64,000 nucleotides of DNA from Liolophura sinensis. Lineage: Eukaryota; Mollusca; Polyplacophora; Chitonida; Chitonidae. This document shows, piece after piece, positions 13,227-28,200 of the stretch. Every line of letters begins with the position of its first letter. Positions within the stretch are counted from its first letter, which is position 1. The position numbers were made by a program, and so were the translations under genes. Location: contig NW_027017972.1 of the NCBI RefSeq assembly GCF_032854445.1, positions 60,001-124,000 on the forward strand. Reading direction: 5' to 3'. Below the pieces are notes generated by a model. The model was not told where the DNA came from. It searched no databases and was given only the letters and a program-made list of their open reading frames with translations.

Positions 13227-16200
13227 AACAACAACTGAAGAAAGAACAAATAAATCTTAGTTTGAAGAGATGATCTTTCGATGAGTAAATAAAAATTTGT
13301 CTACTCTTTCATCTGAAGCCAATAAATAGACGGACACACTGACAAACTCCAAAAGAATATTGGCCAAATGTTACAAATATCAGCTTCACTTACATTTTTT
13401 CAGCTCCTCCTCCATCTTTGCCTTGAGTATATTACATTTCATATGTTCTGGCGGAATAGCCGTCGCCCCTCCTGCAAACTTGATCTGGTTGTTAATAAAA
13501 CTGTTCACATCTTTGGGAGGCTTGGACACCACAGGTCCTGGTCGGTCCAGTCCCTTCATCTTGGCCGCAGCTAGCTCAGAGGCCTCTGCCAAGAACAAAG
13601 CATAAATAGCCATAGTATTTCCCCCCTTTTGTTGTCAAGACAAATTATCATTCTCTGTGTGTGGTAATCTACATGTAAGAGGAAGATGTGACGGCCAGGA
13701 ATTCCAAGTCTGGGTTATGCCACAAAATACACCACCTGCATTCACCAGGTAGACAACTTAGATTTGGTAGCAAGGCTACCAAAGAGCTCACCTGTAGGGG
13801 ACACAGGAATGAGAAACTTCAACTCAATACATAAATACTGAAGTCATGAATTTCCGCTCGTGAATTTGGTAATGTTCGTAATTTATGGTAATTAATATGC
13901 ACACAAAGCATGCACCAGCGATGGAACATTCCCATTGTGTCACTGAGCTTTATGTGAAACTTCAGGTCAATACATGCTGAACTTTTTGAGATACCACCCC
14001 TAACATGTTGTTTAACCATGATTCTAATACACAGTACACTAAGTCAGGAATTTAGTAATTTACTGTATTTGATATGTACACACCGAATCACAATGGAATA
14101 TCCCCCGCGAGTTATTGTGCTCTACATAAGTGCAAACCCTGATCTCAACACCTACACCACCCAAACATCTTGTTTAACATTGCTTTCCCTGTTATAAGAC
14201 ACCGACGGTCATGGTATAACGTAAGCTATGGCTATACTTTGTACAGGTGAGATAAAAAATCATCAGTAAGGGAAGCTGGCAGCAGTGGTATAAGTGAAAT
14301 AAAACACCAAGCAAATAAATAAATAAACAAACAATGTATAAGGTGTATGCATAATTCAGAATCAAGCAAATTGTGTTACATCAAAAATGCTAAACTTGGT
14401 GAATTACAGTAATTTTTCTTTCTCGTAAGGCTATAAATTAACTGAAGCCAAAATTGCATGTACATGTACCACACGTACAGAAATAAATTATTGCCCCTAC
14501 AGAGACAGCACACGTACCTAAGAGACTAAGCTCTGGGATTGGCTGATGAGGGGAGGGCGAACTGACAGACGAGGAGGCAGACTGATCCGATGACTGTGAC
14601 GGAGTTCGACCTTTAGCCGTCGCCTTGATCAGATTATCCAATCGCTCCATAGCCGAGACAGATGTTGTAGCTTTGGCAGTGCTCCCATTGGCCACAGTCA
14701 GGTTTGACGCCTCCTCTTCTGCCTTCTGGGAGGACTGAGCTGCAGGTAGTGGAGGCGAGGGAGCCGACGGCTTAACGCTGGGCTTGGGGGCAACAATGGG
14801 TGCGGGTTTGGGCGTCGTCACAGTAGCTGTCGTCTTGACTTCAGACTCGGCCTTTCTGCAATTTATTGAGTCAAGATTAAATATGGCAACATGGACAACA
14901 TCAATCTTAATTGATGTTTTTCGAGCAGAGTAAACTGTCAATGTCAGCGGGTATAAGAGCAAAACTTGACAATCATCTAATCTGTGTGAAAAGCAGACCA
15001 TTTCAGGAAAAAAAAATATATAAAGATCAGATGAAATAAAAATATGATATTTAGTGTTGGTGTCACCTTATCCAAAATTGCAAAAGAACAATTTTAACAA
15101 ATTTTAACAAGTAATTAACAATTTTTTGGTCATATGATTATTATATGAAGTTACAACTTCCTCTTTTAAGGTCTTAGGTGTGACTCGAACCAAGATTGAC
15201 CCTGGATCTACCTCTCCCGAAGCGGACGCTCTACCAACTGTGTTATCAGGGTCGCCCTAGGCCTTGAGAATGTTTATACAAAAAGAATCTAGGCTGGGAT
15301 TGAACCTGCATCTGATCTAATGTAGCTAGTGAAAGCCAAGGCAAGCGCCTTAATTACTTGGCGCCAACATGCATGATTTAGTGTCAGCACCAAAAGGTGG
15401 GATGTCTTGTCTAACAATAGTGTCCTCATCAACTTACAACTGTTTACTTAGGCTTTACAAAGAGTTTCTTCAAATCAGCCATTTCGACTACCACATTGTG
15501 TAAACCACAGTTCAAACAGGCTTACTTGGCGTTCCTTTCACGCTCCCGTTGGCGTGCTAGCTCTGCCTCCTTCCGCTCAAACGTTGTGCGTCTTGAATAC
15601 CTTTGGCTGGGCTTGCGCTCAAACTTGACGCTCCTTCGAGCCTTGTTCATGGTGGCAGTCTGGTATTCTGTGTGCCCGCTTGATCAGCAAACAGGTAAGA
15701 TACGCAATTAATCCTTGTTACTGCTTTCCAAAACCGTTAATTGTGTCATTAGGAAGATGTAGAGAGCATTGTATATTGTAAAGGAATGTTTCAGTGAAGA
15801 CTGCTGAAAGCGGGGAATTAAGACACCTTAAAGGTTCACGAACTACAACATACAACTTTCAGTGTATTTACTTCCTCTATTAATTTTTGTCATGATGCGG
15901 AATTTCCAGTTTTGTTTTTTTTTTTTCAAGAAAATCCTGATGGCAAAGTCTGAAAATCGGCCAAATGACAGAGTGAGTGCTTGGGATTTAACGTTGTACT
16001 TAACAATTTTTCAGTTCTCAGAGTGCATGTAACGTTCCACTTTGTTGCAGTACAGATTTTCACTGCTCTTTTACCAAGTGCTGCCTGACTGAAATGACTT
16101 ACCAATGGCAAGTAATTCACCTCACCAACACCCATACTGATACGGATCTCTTTCAAGGTCTTAGATGTGACTCGACCCAGGAATGACCCTGGATCTACTG

Positions 16201-19200
16201 CCCCAGAAGCAGACGTTCTACCAAACCATCAGGGCCGGTCCAAATGATAGAAAATGTTCATGTGTTGGATATTTATTTATTTATTTATCTATTTCATACT
16301 CAAGACTTATTTGGTACTCAAAAATATTGCACTTATAGGACAGCAGCCAACATTATGGTGGGAGGAAACCGGTCAGAGCCTGGGGAAACCCACAATCATC
16401 CATGTGTTGGATCACCTATCAAAAAAATTCACAAGATTTATGGGTCACCAACTGCACTGTAGTACAAAAATTATAGAAAGGTGAATAGCTACAAATCACA
16501 CAAAATTACACAACATTTTTCGTAGACATTAGTATAACTGGTGGATTCACGGGTGAAAAGTTTCATGAAATTACATGTATCAGTGAATCATTATTTAGGT
16601 TACTGGTATTCTGCAAACGTTACTGAAATATTACATGTCTGATGTAACAAGTCATCTTCAGGGCAGCATACATCCACTCTTCAGTCATTGTCTACATATC
16701 TTCACAGATTCCCTGTACATGTTCCCACACAGATCTGACTCATCTATACCGGAAACGAGAGCCCACACCGATCTGACTCATCTATACCGAAAACGAGAGC
16801 CCACACAGATCTGACTCCTCTACAGCGGAAATGAGAGCCCACACAGATCTGACTCCTCTATAGGGGAAACCAGAGCCCACACAGATCTGACTCATCTATG
16901 CCGGAAACGAGAGCCCACACAGATCTGACTCATCTATACCGAAAACGAGAGCCCACACAGATCTGACTCCTCTATAGGGGAAACCAGAGCCCACACAGAT
17001 CTCACTCATCTATACCGGAAACCAGAGTCCACACAGATCTCACTCATCTATACTGGAAACCAGAGCCCACACAGATTTGACTCACCTATACCGGAAACGA
17101 GACCCCATTCTGAAGAAGTTCTGTCTGCGAGACCCCGTCCTGCCGGGTCCCTTGAGACGAAAGAAGGCATGGTGCTCAACCGCACACTTCCACAGGTGTT
17201 TACAGGCTTTCTGGTTGTGCAGACGAAACACAAACGTATGCTCGTGTTCCTGACCCTGAAACAGGAAAGGGGAGTACACGAAAGGTTTCAAGGTTGGATT
17301 GTTGAATAATATAACCCAAAACTTTCATTTTTATAGGCAAATAATTGTCACAAAGTATTACTTCTGATGTAGACTTTAACATTTTTCCATTAGGATATCA
17401 CAAAAACTGGGGAAGTGAAAACACTTGTCTAGGGTCAAAAGACGCTCAGAATAAGGCAAACTGAGCAACTAAGCCAAGGAGGAAATGTTAGGTAATTTAC
17501 CATAACTGTGTAACTTATTAAAAGTTACCAAATGAATGATTGGTTTAATGTTTACACATGAGCCTTCAAGTTGCTAATAAGTGGGGCATGATTTATGCTT
17601 ATATCCCATTGTTGTCTCTGTACTTGTCAAACAATTATCTCGGTGTCGGAAATTAAATCTATAGAGATGACTTCATGGCATGATCACGAATATTTTACTC
17701 ATACAACAGCAGCCAGCATGGCCAAGCCACGGAAAAACCCACAACCATCAGCAGGTTGCCAACAGACCTTCCCATATAGGGCCGGAGTGGAGGCCAGCAT
17801 AAGCTGGACATAAACAAACTGAGACCACACAGTCACTGTGCTGTATTAGCATGCTAACCACACCTCCACCCTCTATAATGCCAACACTTACATAAACAAA
17901 CTGACTGCGACCACACTGGTGGGTGGCTTCTCAGTCTTTGCACTGTGTTAGCATACTAACCACTCCTCCACCCTCTATAATGGCTTCTCAGTCTTTGTAC
18001 TGTGTTAGCATACTAACCACTCCTCCACCCTCTATAATGGCTTCTCAGTCTTTGTACTGTGTTAGCATGCTAACCACTCCTCCACCCTCTATAATGGCTC
18101 CTCAGTCTTTGTAGTGTGTTAGCATGCTAACCACTCCTCCACCCTCTATATTACTGTCACACCAACACTTACATCATCATCATCCTCCACTACAATAAGT
18201 GTGAGTTTCTTCCCCCTGAAGTCCAACTTAGTCATCTTTGGCCTGCAACAAAGAAAACGATCACTGGTATAATTTTTATCTTTTGAATTTTCTTCAAATT
18301 GGTGCATGCTGTCATTCTCAGTGTAGGGATGTCTTTGCCTTCATTTCCTTCACACTATTACATCTTGCCATAACTGTTCTCTATACATGGATTTCTTAAA
18401 TAACATTATTCTTTCTTTTCATACTCTTCATTACACAGATTTAACTTCACCCACTTTCTTCATGTTATTCATTGTCATATTCCTTACCTGACTTTCCTTG
18501 CCTTATTCCATGGTACCATACTTCATACGTGGACTGCTTCACTTACAAAACCTGCTTCACCTTGTTCCATGGTGCCACACTTCATACATTGAATACTTCA
18601 CTTACAAAACCTGCTTCACCTTGTTCCATGGTGCCACACTTCATACATTGAATACTTCACTTACAAAACCTGCTTCACCTTGTTCCATGATGCCATACTT
18701 CACACATTGAATACTTCACTTACAAAACCTGCTTCACCTTGTTCCATGGTGCCACACTTCATACATTGAATACTTCACTTACAAAACCTGCTTCACCTTG
18801 TTCCATGGTGCCACACTTCATACATTGAATACTTCACTTACAAAACCGGCTTCACCTTGTTCCATGGTGCCACACTTCATACATTGAATACTTCACTTAC
18901 AAAACCTGCTTCACCTTGTTCCATGGTGCCATACTTCATACGTGGACTGCTTCACTTACAAAACCTGCTTCACCTTATTCCATGGTGCCACACTTCATAC
19001 ATGGACTGCTTCACTTACAAAACCGGCTTCACCTTGTTCCATGGTGCCATACTTCATACATAGAATACTTCACTTACAAAACCTGCTTCACTTTATTCCA
19101 TGGTGTCATACTTCATATATAGAATACTTCACTTACAAAACCTGCTTCACCTTGTTCCATGGTGCCATACTTCACACATGGACTGCTTCACTTACAAAAC

Positions 19201-22200
19201 CTGCTTCACCTTATTCCATGGTGCCATACTTCATACATTGAATACTTCACTTACAAAACCTCCTTCACCTTATTCCATGGTGCCACACTTCATACATTGA
19301 ATACTTCACTTACAAAACCTGCTTCACCTTGTTCCATGGTGCCACACTTCATACATTGAATACTTCACTTACAAAACCTGCTTCACCTTATTCCATGGTG
19401 CCACACTTCATACATTGAATACTTCACTTACAAAACCTGCTTCACCTTATTCCATGGTGCCACAGTGAGTGAGTGAGTGCTTGGGGTTTAACGTCGTACT
19501 CAACAATTTTTCAGTCATATGACGACGAAGGAATCATTAGGGTGCATGTACATGTAATGTACCTCCTTGTTGTAGGACGGATTTCCACCGCTCTTTTATT
19601 TAGTGCTGCTTCTCTGAGACGACTTACCGAAGGCAAGTAAGCCGCCCCGCCCGAGCCATTATACTGATACGGGTCAACCAGTCGTTGCACTATCCCCTTC
19701 ATGCTGAACGCCAAGCGAGGAAGTTACAACTTCCTCTTTTAAAGTCTTAGGTGTGACTCGATCAAGGATTGATCCTGGATCTACCGGTCCCGAAGCGGAC
19801 GCTCTACCAACTGTGCTATCCAGGCCGGTCTCCATGGTGCCACACTTCATACACAGAATACTTCACTTACAAAACCTGCTTCACCTTGTTCCATGGTGCC
19901 ATACTTCACACATGGACTGCTTCACTTACAAAACCTGCTTCACCTTGTTCCATGGTACCATACTTCATACGTGGACTGCTTCACTTACAAAACAGGCTTC
20001 ACCTTATTCCATGGTGCCACACTTCATACACAGAATACTTCACTTACAAAACCTGCTTCACCTTGTTCCATGGTGCCATACTTCACACATGGACTGCTTC
20101 ACTTACAAAACCTGCTTCACCTTGTTCCATGGTACCATACTTCATACGTGGACTGCTTCACTTACAAAACCTGCTTCACCTTGTTCCATGGTGCCATACT
20201 TCACACATGGACTGCTTCACTTACAAAACCTGCTTCACCTTGTTCCATGGTACCATACTTCATATGTGTACTGCTTCACTTACAAAACCTGCTTCACCTT
20301 GTTCCATGGTGCCATGCCTCATACATGGACTGCTTCACTTACAAAACCGGCTTCACCTTATTCCATGGTGCCATACTTCATACATAGAATACTTCACTTA
20401 CAAAACAGGCTTCACCTTATTCCATGGTGCCACACTTCATACATAAAATACTTCACTTACAAAACCTGCTTCACCTTGTTCCATGGTGCCATGCTTCATA
20501 CATGGACTGCTTCACTTACAAAACCTGCTTCACTTTATTCCATGGTGCCATACTTCATACATAGAATACTTCACTTACAAAACCGGCTTCACCTTATTCC
20601 ATGGTGCCATACTTCATACATAGAATACTTCACTTACAAAACCGGCTTCACCTTATTCCATGGTGCCATACTTCATAAATAGAATACTTCACTTACAAAA
20701 CCTGCTTCACCTTATTCCATGGTGCCACACTTCATACACAGAATACTTCACTTACAAAACCTGCTTCACCTTGTTCCATGGTGCCATGCTTCATACATGG
20801 ACTGCTTCACTTACAAAACCGGCTTCACCCTATTCCATGGTGCCCTTCTTCACACATGGACTGCTTCACTTACAAAACCTGCTTCACCTTATTCCATGGT
20901 GCCCTTCTTCACACATGTACTGCTTCACCTGCTTCACCTTATTCCATGGTGCCCTTCTTCACACGTGGACTGCTTCACTTACAAAACCTGCTTCACCTTA
21001 TTCCATGGTGCCCTTCTTCACACGTGGACTGCTTCACTTACAAAACCTGCTTCACCTTATTCCATGGTGCCCTTCTTCACACGTGGACTGCTTCACTTAC
21101 AAAACCTGCTTCACCTTATTGCATGATGCCATACTTCATACATGGACTGCTTCACTTACAAAACCTGCTTCACCCTATTCCATGGTGCCATACTTTATAC
21201 GTGGACTGCTTCACCTACAAAGCCTGCTTCGTCTTATTCCGTGGTGTTAAACTTACCAGAAAAACAGTCCAATTTTCTGTTGCCCCTCAAAAACCAGAAT
21301 TCCTGTTGGCGTTAGACCAAGGGAATATTCCTGTCCGTCACGGCCCTGACAAATTAATTAAAAGAAAAATAATATAAACTTCAAAATCAATCACCAATGT
21401 TTTATAAATATGCTCTCCCGTTGGCACCCCTGTGTAATGAATGTGTTGCATGTAGTTGTATGTTGTTTTGGATAGTTTTTGTACTATTCTAGTTTTAGAA
21501 AGCGATACAACCACTGCTATAAATGGCTTGATGTCAATTTTTTCAATTCATTATACATAAATAATCGAAAACTGATATTTCAAACATAAAATTCAGGGCC
21601 TTTAACAGTTTAAGAATCATTCAGGACTTTTCTCAGTGTAAAATTTTCTACATGTATGAAATTATCAGATGAACATATGAATTCATGTGTATCTAATACA
21701 AGAAAGTTTCCAAAGTATGATTTGGCCAATCATGAATTTCATGTAATCATTCAGTATTAATACTGTAAAAATGTACATTACCACATATTGCCAAAATGTT
21801 TGACAATAAATATCAACGGCTGCAAAACAACATTTCCTAAAACCTACTTCTTTCAAAGCATCTTCAAGTACACAAACTTCAAATTTAATTGAACGTTAAT
21901 ATAAAGGCTTAGCCAAATGAAACAATCTCATTCTGCCAACCTACCTTGCCCACATCAAACTGTGCAATGATGCTTGTAAAGGAACAGTGTGCTTGTACAA
22001 TGTACACACAAATGTAAGTGTAAACAAAAGTCACAGACTACCGTAATACTCCCAAACATTCCACCAAGAAGGTACAAAATACCCATAGATTTTTATAACC
22101 TATAAGACATGGCTTAGTTATTTGATAATTTCATTTAAATTTAACACTCCAGGTTTCTAGCTAGAAAATATTATTCAAACTTTGTATGAAGATTTAACAA

Positions 22201-25200
22201 TTTCATAAATGATTCCAATTTTCGAAAAAATCCAAACATTTACGGTACCAATATTATCTTCATAATGACTAAACATGTTGATTTTTTCAATATGCATTGA
22301 TCTGGCAGACAGTAGACAGTAACACTGTTCATTAGTCTAGACCATAGATGCATTTATAATGCACACACATGGCAAATTATGTCAACAAAATGAAATGACA
22401 TCCCACTTCTGACACCATCATAAAAACTACTTACTGGGTTCTGTTTTATCATAATGAAAACCACAGAAACTGGTCAAATACATGTAGGAAGGAATCTGTC
22501 TTATCTGAAGTCTATAGCTTATAATCACATACATGTACATGGAAGAACTTTCATCACAGAACTGGGTCAAGTACAGGAGAAAAATTCATCCTTTGAAATC
22601 ACTGAAACAACACAACCCCCACCACCCCCTCCTCCAAATTCCCAGAAAAGAATCTGTTATACATTATCAACATGTCGATACAGCAATCTTCTCTTATTAT
22701 TCTCTACAGGACTCACCATGACATAGTGCATGTCCACTCCATACATCTCCAGCCATTTCGCCTTGTTTAGGTAGTTCAGCTCTGCCTGGGCTGGTGTCTG
22801 ACCACTGAAGGACAACACAGTAACACCGTACAATTTATCAGGGGATTAGCACAACAACATAAATAAGTCTATATTTTTAAGCCATGGTTCCACATACATG
22901 TCTAATGAAAAATGATTCTGGGTTTAAGTTGATATACTCAACATTCTGCTCGCATGTTTTACATGATACTGTAATTTCTTTGAACTTACAGCACATGTAC
23001 TTCTCTCATTGAGACTGTAACTGACATTACTGAGAAATGAATAACGTGATCACACTGTGACTTACTTGAGCTTCTGGTACTGTTCAAACACGGCCAGTTC
23101 AAAGTCCTCAGTCTGGTTTGGTATAAATCTGAACTCCGATATATACCCTGGGGTGTGGACTGTACTGTCATAGTCTCCTAACTCCGCTGTAAAGCACAAG
23201 ACCGTACTATATGTAACACACTCCTTCACTCTCATATCTACACATTACCAGCAAATACACATGTATAGGTAGTTCTGTATGCATGTATGTGTACTTAAAG
23301 TATTACGTTGTACTTAACAATTTTTCAGTTTTAATTATGACAACGAGGAGTAATAAGGTATGTGTATGCATGCTGTGTCTTCTGGAGGCAGGGCGAATCC
23401 ATGCTTCCAATGTGCTGCTGCCGCTGAAGTATCATCCCGGCAACAAGTACCATTTTTAAAGTTCAAATGAAAATCTCCCGACTTCGCTTGGTGGATGCTT
23501 TTGTCCATAAGGCCACCAAAGCAGTCTTTCTTACTTCTGACAGAAACACTGATCAATCTCTGCCTGGAGATTTCTCAAAGACAGTATTTTGTTTCTGTTT
23601 ACACGTTTACTGTTCACAAGCATATGTGGAGGTATAACAACTTAACCATGTCTTGGTGTAAACTGGCAACATGTAACTAATTATTGTCTTACACTGCAGA
23701 TACTAAAAGACATTTCACCTCAAGCATGACGGTTTGACATGATGTGACCAAGAGGTTAAGCACACCAACAATCAGTAGAACACTTCCTCTCATAATGATG
23801 CTATCAAGTGGTTTACCAATTATTTGCCAATTACTTTCTTTCTCTGCTTGTAATCAACAGCTGTGGTATTGTAACTGTGTTCATCTGTTATGTCTCTGCC
23901 GATATCAAAGTTTTCAGGTAACTGAAGTTGTGGTAAATGCACATGCATCCTGATTGAGATGTAACTTTGAAGAACATGAAATCTTAACATTTGGCATTGA
24001 TCAGATTCAAGGGCATGTAGATGAAAATTAAAACTGGATTCAAATAATACATGGAAATAATAAAAGTTGCCAATATTTGAAACCTCTTTTGATCATGAGT
24101 TAAGATATCCAGAGAAACATATGTTTACCATGGCTTAATTCATGCCACAGTGCAAAAGCAGGTGCGACAGTCACAAAAATCTGCTGCTTTTCCCCAAACC
24201 ATCACTTTCATTTATACCCAGCTTATACATGTATGTGTGTAGCCTAAAATATGCCAACATGCTGTTAGCTGGTTAAGAGGTGAGACGTCCCACAGGGATC
24301 TCCCCCTAAAGCCCCTCACACAAGCTGGTATCATGTCCCTACTCAGTAGCCAGGCCTGACCACAACTGTTAATCACTTCCTATGGCCAGGCCTCAGGGCT
24401 GTCACTGACCCCTAACATCTTCATAATCCCCTCAATCCAGGCCACTGATACAGGCCCTGAGGTTTTGTGGTTAAACACCCACTTCATCAAAGACTGGAGA
24501 AAATCGTGTTTGAACAGTCTAAAGGTAGCAAATTTGTCAGCTTTGCTCAGGCCAAATCCTACAGACGAAAGCACACGTATACTACATACATTTACATACA
24601 ATGTATCCATGTAAAGTTCATTAAAGTTCCCTGTAACACAGCGTACAGTACCTGTAATCAAGATCACTGCTCTTGATACATGCCCAGGTATGACAGCAGT
24701 TCTCCAAAGTAATGATTCTACATGATCATGGCCCTACACACGTATTCAGAGTTGATGAAGTTTCTTCTGTACAGGTACAGGTACAGCTGTGCCCTCATTC
24801 TGTGTGTTCCACTGATCTTGGCAAGGTGTGTTGAAGCTCGTTTGGAAGGTACATGTATTTATTTACTTATTTGACAGGTGTTTTACCCTGTACTCAAGAA
24901 TATTTCACTTTTACAACGGCGGCCATCATTATGGTGGGATAAAACCAGGCACAACCCGGGGGATACCCATGCCCATCTGCAGGTTACTGGCAGACCTTCC
25001 CACTTACGGCCAGAGAGAAAGCCAGCATGAGCTGGTTTTGAACTCAGAGCAACAGCATTGGTGAGAGACTCCCGGGCCATTGCGACATGCTGGCGTCTTA
25101 ACCCCCTTTGCCCACAGAGTACATGTAGGATGGTATGATATCCTACTGGAAAATGATAGTTCTTGAACTGAAAGAAAATTTTTACACCATTTACAAAATG

Positions 25201-28200
25201 CACTTTTGGGGCATTTACTGTACGTCTTTCTCAGATGAAAATAATGACTGCCACATAAGAACTATATATAAGATATAAATGATATACAATCTTACACTGG
25301 ACAGCAAAGGCAGATAACTCCACGGCCACTTCAAACGCACACGGCAGTCTCTCTGTCAGGATGTCCTCCTTAAGCTGTAGGAAGAACTGATACCTACAAA
25401 TTACAGACACAAACATTTTTCTCACACAAAATGAACATTCAAACTGTAAATTGAGCAATATCTCTGAAATACCGAGAACATCAGGTACCTGTGAACTCGC
25501 TCGCTGATCTATTTTTGCTAAAGGACGGCTCTAGCAGCAGCTGGTGGGGCCCTTGATCTATGAGGTTGGAGGTTCAAATCCAGCCCTCACTATTCAGAGA
25601 AGGTTTATCAGAGGGTGATGATAAACAAAACACCATATGTATCGATAGTGTATTTCTCCTTAAGTTTCAGAAACACATAAAAGCCTTAAAATGACACTTT
25701 TCGATCCTTAAGTTTTTGTTGTAAGAAACTACATGCAATGACAACACAGAAAAAAGGGATACAGAATCGACGCTGATTGGCTGACAGCAGAGGCAGGTTT
25801 TCCTGAGTCAAATCTTGAAGTCTTTGCCACACTTGAATAAATGTTCCCTACCTAGAATTCAGCTTGGGCAGGACATAGCCTGGACTTACCTGTCTCTCAC
25901 ACCAGCCAATCAGAATCGAATCTGTATCCTTTTATTAGTGGCCTTTAATAAGGTGAATGTATCAATCAGATTCAAGCAAAATGTGACTCTCACAAAATTC
26001 ACTTTTCAGTGAAATCTGAGATAAAGACAGATTATCTTAATCCCAGGTGAAATACAGAACAGTTCAACTCTAGAGCTATTAAGAGTTTCATGCATGTAAC
26101 AACATTATGTACAGGTGTCCATGTGTAAAGGATCATCTTGGGCGTGACTTTTGTTCCACAGCTACATATAACTGATGGTGGGCTATAGTGTGGACACAAA
26201 ACCACCCATGTGAACTATAACTTGAATGTCCACCTCAGTTATATTCATGTACAGGTAAGTACTGAGTTGAAACAAGGTCACAGAGCTTTCTCACCAAGTA
26301 CAAAGACACTAAAGAAACATGAATCACATGTGATAAAAAAAAAATACAGCGAGACTTTATACATGAGCTGTATGAACATTCAAGGTAAATCAAGCTTTGC
26401 GGTGAAAAACTCGTGTAGATTGTGACGTGTGTGTGTGGATCAGGTGGCAACGTTATGGGCATAATAGAGGCACACAAAAAATTGATGTAAACCATCTCTG
26501 TGTGTGGGAACAATGGATGCAGTGTAACATATGTCATCTCTCCTTAAACTCAGCAGGTTATATGGCTTCTGTATCAGATGAATGTGAGACAAAGGAACAG
26601 CGCTGCATGTAAAGATATGGATATTTTCAATCTTCTGAATCAACGCATCCATGTGGGTTACCATAACTCCTCAACCTTTCCAACTGCCTCGGCAAACCAA
26701 GACTTTCTGCAAGAACTATTACGCGAACATAAATAATTTGCCCAGTATTATGAAGTACATGTGGCATCTTTAATGACACCAACAAATCATTTTTAGCGTC
26801 ATTTTCATAATACGTGTAAGCATATGCATGAATTCCACTGAAAATATGCTTAAGTGGTTGAAAAGGTTGAGATTTTACAGTACACAGTACATGTAGTCTG
26901 TATACAGTATATGTAGTCTCTGTACAGTATACAGTACATGTAGTCTGTATACAGTATATGTAGTCTCTGTACAGTACACAGTATATGTGGTCTCTGTACA
27001 GTATACAGTACATGTAGTCTCTGCACAGTATACAAGAACATGTAATTAATATAGAGCACGTGTGCATGAACAGGTGCCCTGCGGCAGTGAAAATGGGCAG
27101 GTAGTTATTATTAAAATGTTTTTTTCATTCTGCAATTCAACCCAAAGCATGAATATGATAACAGAGCAGGGAAGTTTCCAGTTATCCAGGTGTAACAATT
27201 AAGTGACAAATAGGACAGTAAATCATTTCAGCTAGACACTGTTTTGCCTTTGCCCATGGATGAACACGTGTGTAGGGTATGAGTGACATGACACCGTTTT
27301 GCCTTTGCCCATGGATGGACACGTGTGTAGGGTATGAGTGACAAGACACTGTTTTGCCTTTGGCCATGGATGCACACGTGTGTAGGATATGAGTGACACG
27401 ACACTGTTTTGCCTTTGGTCATGGATGTACACGTGGGTAGGGTATGAGTGACAAGACACTGTTTTGCCTTTGGCCATGGATGTACATGTGGGTAGGGTAT
27501 GAGTGACACGCCACTGTTTTGCCTTTGCCCATGGATGTACACGTGGGTAGGGTTCGAGTGACACACCACTGTTTTGCCTTTGGCCATGGATGGACACGTG
27601 TGTAGGGTTCGAGTGACACACCACTGTTTTGCCTTTGGCCATGGATGTACATGTGTACAGGGTACGAGTGACACACCACTGTTTTGCCTTTGCCCATGGA
27701 TGTACATGTGTGTAGGGTATGAGTGACATGACACTGTTTTGCCTTTGGCCATGGATGTACACGTGGGAAAGGTTTGAATGGCACACCACTGTTTTGCCTT
27801 TGGCCATGGATGGACACGTGGGTAGGGTATGAGTGACATGACACTGTTTTGCCTTTGGCCATGGATGTACACGTGGGAAGGGTTTGAGTGACATGACACT
27901 GTTTTGCCTTTGGCCATGGATGCACACGTGTGTAGGATATGAGTGACATGACACTGTTTTGCCTTTGGCCATGGATGCACACGTGTGTAGGGTATGAGTG
28001 ACACGACACTGTTTTGCCTTTGGCCATGGATGGACACGTGTGTAGGGTATGAGTGACATGACACTGTTTTGCCTTTGGCCATGGATGTACACGTGGGAAG
28101 GGTTTGAGTGACATGACACTGTTTTGCCTCTGGTCATGGATGCACACGTGTGTAGGATATGAGTGACATGACACTGTTTTGCCTTTGGCCATGGATGCAC

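Noticed and set aside
14438-15001. 187-codon frame taken as a whole gene
   Set aside because: Only 14518-14855 is coding; both ends pass through clear splice sites into intron sequence.
18498-21377. Overlapping plus-strand frames up to 309 codons ([16 protein letters not shown])
   Set aside because: Shadows of the 59 bp array, antisense to EPB41L5; one even reads through a SINE.
25508-25615. tRNA-like GGAGGTTCAAATCCAGCC
   Set aside because: B-box-like motif only; no convincing A box, anticodon arm or acceptor stem. Probably a worn SINE head.
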